From: a virus
DNA: 29,994 nt
Strand: one strand, 5' to 3'
IMG/VR virus record: IMGVR_UViG_3300034107_001163
Location: 1 to 29,994 of that record
The translations under genes were made by a program, and so were the position numbers. Positions 28,570 to 29,994 of this stretch are shown one piece after another; the first letter of the stretch is position 1, and the number at the start of each line of letters is the position of its first letter. A model generated the notes under the pieces. The model was not told the origin of the DNA. It ran no database searches and saw nothing but the letters and a program-made list of their open reading frames with translations.

Positions 28570-28584
28570 ATCTTATATATTATT
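28570..28584 (-). promoter_or_regulatory. Late-promoter-like motif touching the start codon
   Basis: The minus strand reads AATAATATATAAGAT, followed by ATG 28569. Confidence 0.45.
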
Positions 28585-28592
28585 TTAAAAAA

Positions 28593-29231
28593 TTAATTTT
28601 TTGGCGTTATTATTATTTCAGCAGCATCATATAATCCTCTACCAATATTTTCTTTGAAATCTAAATTCCAATCAGAAAAATCAATACCTTTTACCAGTGA
28701 GCTCCACTTTCTTCGTGTATAAGCCATAGAACAATTAACGATCACTGCATCATCTTTTACTACAACAGTAACACAATTTGCGAAATCACTTTTCGAACTT
28801 CTATGTCTTGAATCTATTTCAGACTTCAGTTTTTTTAATTTGAATTCTAGCGTATTTGTATCAGTTTGACCATGTAAATATGATAATTGTATTTCAGCAG
28901 TTGTTAAGTGTATAAATACTTTATCTGATTCCAATCTTCTTTTAAGTGTACATACTTCATCTAATATTTCCCATATTCTATCATCATAGATAGTACCATA
29001 ATATAAATATGATCCTTTTGAAGTACCTAATTCTACCTTATCCAAATTCAAAAATATTCTAATTGTAGTTATTTCTCTACCTTCATACTCGCCTGCTAAA
29101 ATAGTGTGTTTATCATTAACACGCACTTCTAAACCCATATGTTTAAGTGGTATTAAAAAATCATTTAGATCATCTTTATCCCATTCTTCACTTTCGGTTA
29201 AAAACTTTATAAATTTAGTTATATGTCTCAT
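28593..29231 (-). CDS. Tagged hypothetical protein
   Basis: 212 aa, not recognised. The N-terminus MRHITKFIKFLTESEEW is the copy most like T4 tags, with F-L-T-E as a probable prohead protease site, identical to that used in T4 gp23. The body is mixed alpha/beta. Its ATG overlaps the stop of the upstream gene (ATGA), so it is expressed from an operon rather than its own late promoter. Confidence 0.72.
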   Translation of the reverse strand: MRHITKFIKFLTESEEWDKDDLNDFLIPLKHMGLEVRVNDKHTILAGEYEGREITTIRIFLNLDKVELGTSKGSYLYYGTIYDDRIWEILDEVCTLKRRLESDKVFIHLTTAEIQLSYLHGQTDTNTLEFKLKKLKSEIDSRHRSSKSDFANCVTVVVKDDAVIVNCSMAYTRRKWSSLVKGIDFSDWNLDFKENIGRGLYDAAEIIITPKN

Positions 29232-29932
29232 TCACCTCTTTTTAATTTCTTATCAAGTATCTTAGCAATATTTGATCCTATGAAATAGTGAATATTTTTA
29301 AGATCGTCTGTTTCTGATATGATTATTTCATCCATAAATGTGAATTGAAATTTATAAGTATTTACATCCTCATCATCCTTTGCATCAATTTTATGAATTG
29401 ATAACTCGATTGTATAATTATTATTAATGTTTATTTTAAAATCAAATGTTGTTTTATCACAAGGTGTTGTTTTAAATTTAGGCTCATACATCACATCAAA
29501 TATAGAATAATCATCTATCTTAGATCTTTTCATATAATAATTTAAGAACATAGCAGGTGCTTCAATAAAGTCAGATAGTCTTATTAAATCATCACCAAAT
29601 TTATTTGCATCAATTATATCCTCAATATTCTTTTTAAGATCGATTATACTAGAAAAATCTATTTTATGATAAACACAATTTATATCATAGAGATATAAAA
29701 ACGAATCATCGATTATTTTATTTTTATTTAAATCAGTTTTAAATAAAAACTTAGTATGTATAATTGTACTATCATCTGTTGATAGACCTTGTATAGATAT
29801 TATCAATTTAAGAAAGTCGGAACTTTTATCTTTTGGCTTTTCATAAACCGTTTCTACTGATTTAACAACACCTTCTTCTTCATCAAATATTTCTTTGAAG
29901 ATGTCTTCTATTTCTGCTATTTTAATATCCAT
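29228..29932 (-). CDS. Hypothetical acidic protein
   Basis: 234 aa, not recognised. It is rich in Asp, Ile, Lys and Asn, with a helical acidic start (MDIKIAEIEDIFKEIFDEEE) and beta-like strands at the end (YTIELSIHKI, KFQFTFMDEIII). It is translationally coupled to the tagged gene downstream, and five bases separate it from the gene entering from the right edge. Confidence 0.65.
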   Translation of the reverse strand: MDIKIAEIEDIFKEIFDEEEGVVKSVETVYEKPKDKSSDFLKLIISIQGLSTDDSTIIHTKFLFKTDLNKNKIIDDSFLYLYDINCVYHKIDFSSIIDLKKNIEDIIDANKFGDDLIRLSDFIEAPAMFLNYYMKRSKIDDYSIFDVMYEPKFKTTPCDKTTFDFKININNNYTIELSIHKIDAKDDEDVNTYKFQFTFMDEIIISETDDLKNIHYFIGSNIAKILDKKLKRGE

Positions 29933-29937
29933 AATAT

Positions 29938-29994
29938 TTATTTGAATTGTTGATCATAAGATTTGTTTTTCATTTCCATAACCTTTTCTACGTA
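29938..29994 (-). CDS. C-terminal end of a gene cut by the window
   Basis: On the minus strand an open frame from the right edge encodes 18 residues (YVEKVMEMKNKSYDQQFK) and stops at TAA 29940-29938. The close spacing to the next ATG suggests the same operon. It is too short to identify. Confidence 0.45.
   Translation of the reverse strand, partial: YVEKVMEMKNKSYDQQFK

Overview
The window is a segment of a T4-like contractile-tailed phage genome (Caudoviricetes). It is very AT-rich, almost completely coding, and arranged in short convergent and divergent gene blocks. Homologues of T4 core genes recognised from sequence are: baseplate wedge gp25, clamp loader gp44, tail sheath stabiliser gp15, late sigma factor gp55, head completion nuclease gp4, portal gp20, a prohead protease fused to a scaffold (gp21-gp22) and the major capsid protein gp23. 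The host is probably a Bacteroidota bacterium, likely a flavobacterium. The evidence is the near absence of Shine-Dalgarno sites, A-rich leaders, a signal peptide ending SFSQ, and TAnnTTTG promoter boxes before the tmRNA and one small gene. The host call is inference.

Layout. 1-770: end of a coiled-coil gene and an envelope protein, a possible lysis pair. 830-2830: small late genes, three of which start with a short tag resembling T4 capsid-targeting peptides; one is an isochorismatase-fold hydrolase. 2820-4220 (minus): gp25 and gp44. 4285-6760: a homing-endonuclease fragment, gp15 and a 427-aa unknown. 6850-8590: an intact homing endonuclease. 8640-9890: gp55 and small genes. 9929-10996 (minus): glutamine synthetase. 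11150-13660: small genes, gp4 and a frameshifted mini-gene. 13737-15650: portal and a small protein. 15660-18400 (minus): an RNase R split over two genes, flanked by an unknown gene and a homing-endonuclease fragment. 18548-22512: protease-scaffold and major capsid protein. 22594-23972: tagged unknown and zinc peptidase. 24046-24406: tmRNA. 24468-25900: unknown, NADAR hydrolase, tagged unknown. 26036-28260: Dam-type methylase and three unknowns, one with a patch resembling the capsid protein. 28288-29994 (minus): unknowns.

How the parts fit. gp55 probably reads the late promoters, seen as a repeated TTAATATATA-TCTAT-like motif before capsid and tagged genes. Several of these place the start codon about where transcription should begin, suggesting leaderless messages. 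The protease-scaffold carries twelve 14-residue repeats, each with an I/L/V-A-E site like those cut by T4 prohead protease. The N-terminal tags may load proteins into the same prohead. The phage also carries pieces of a quality-control and metabolic set: tmRNA, RNase R, a peptidase, glutamine synthetase, NADAR and the isochorismatase-like enzyme. That they work together is inference.
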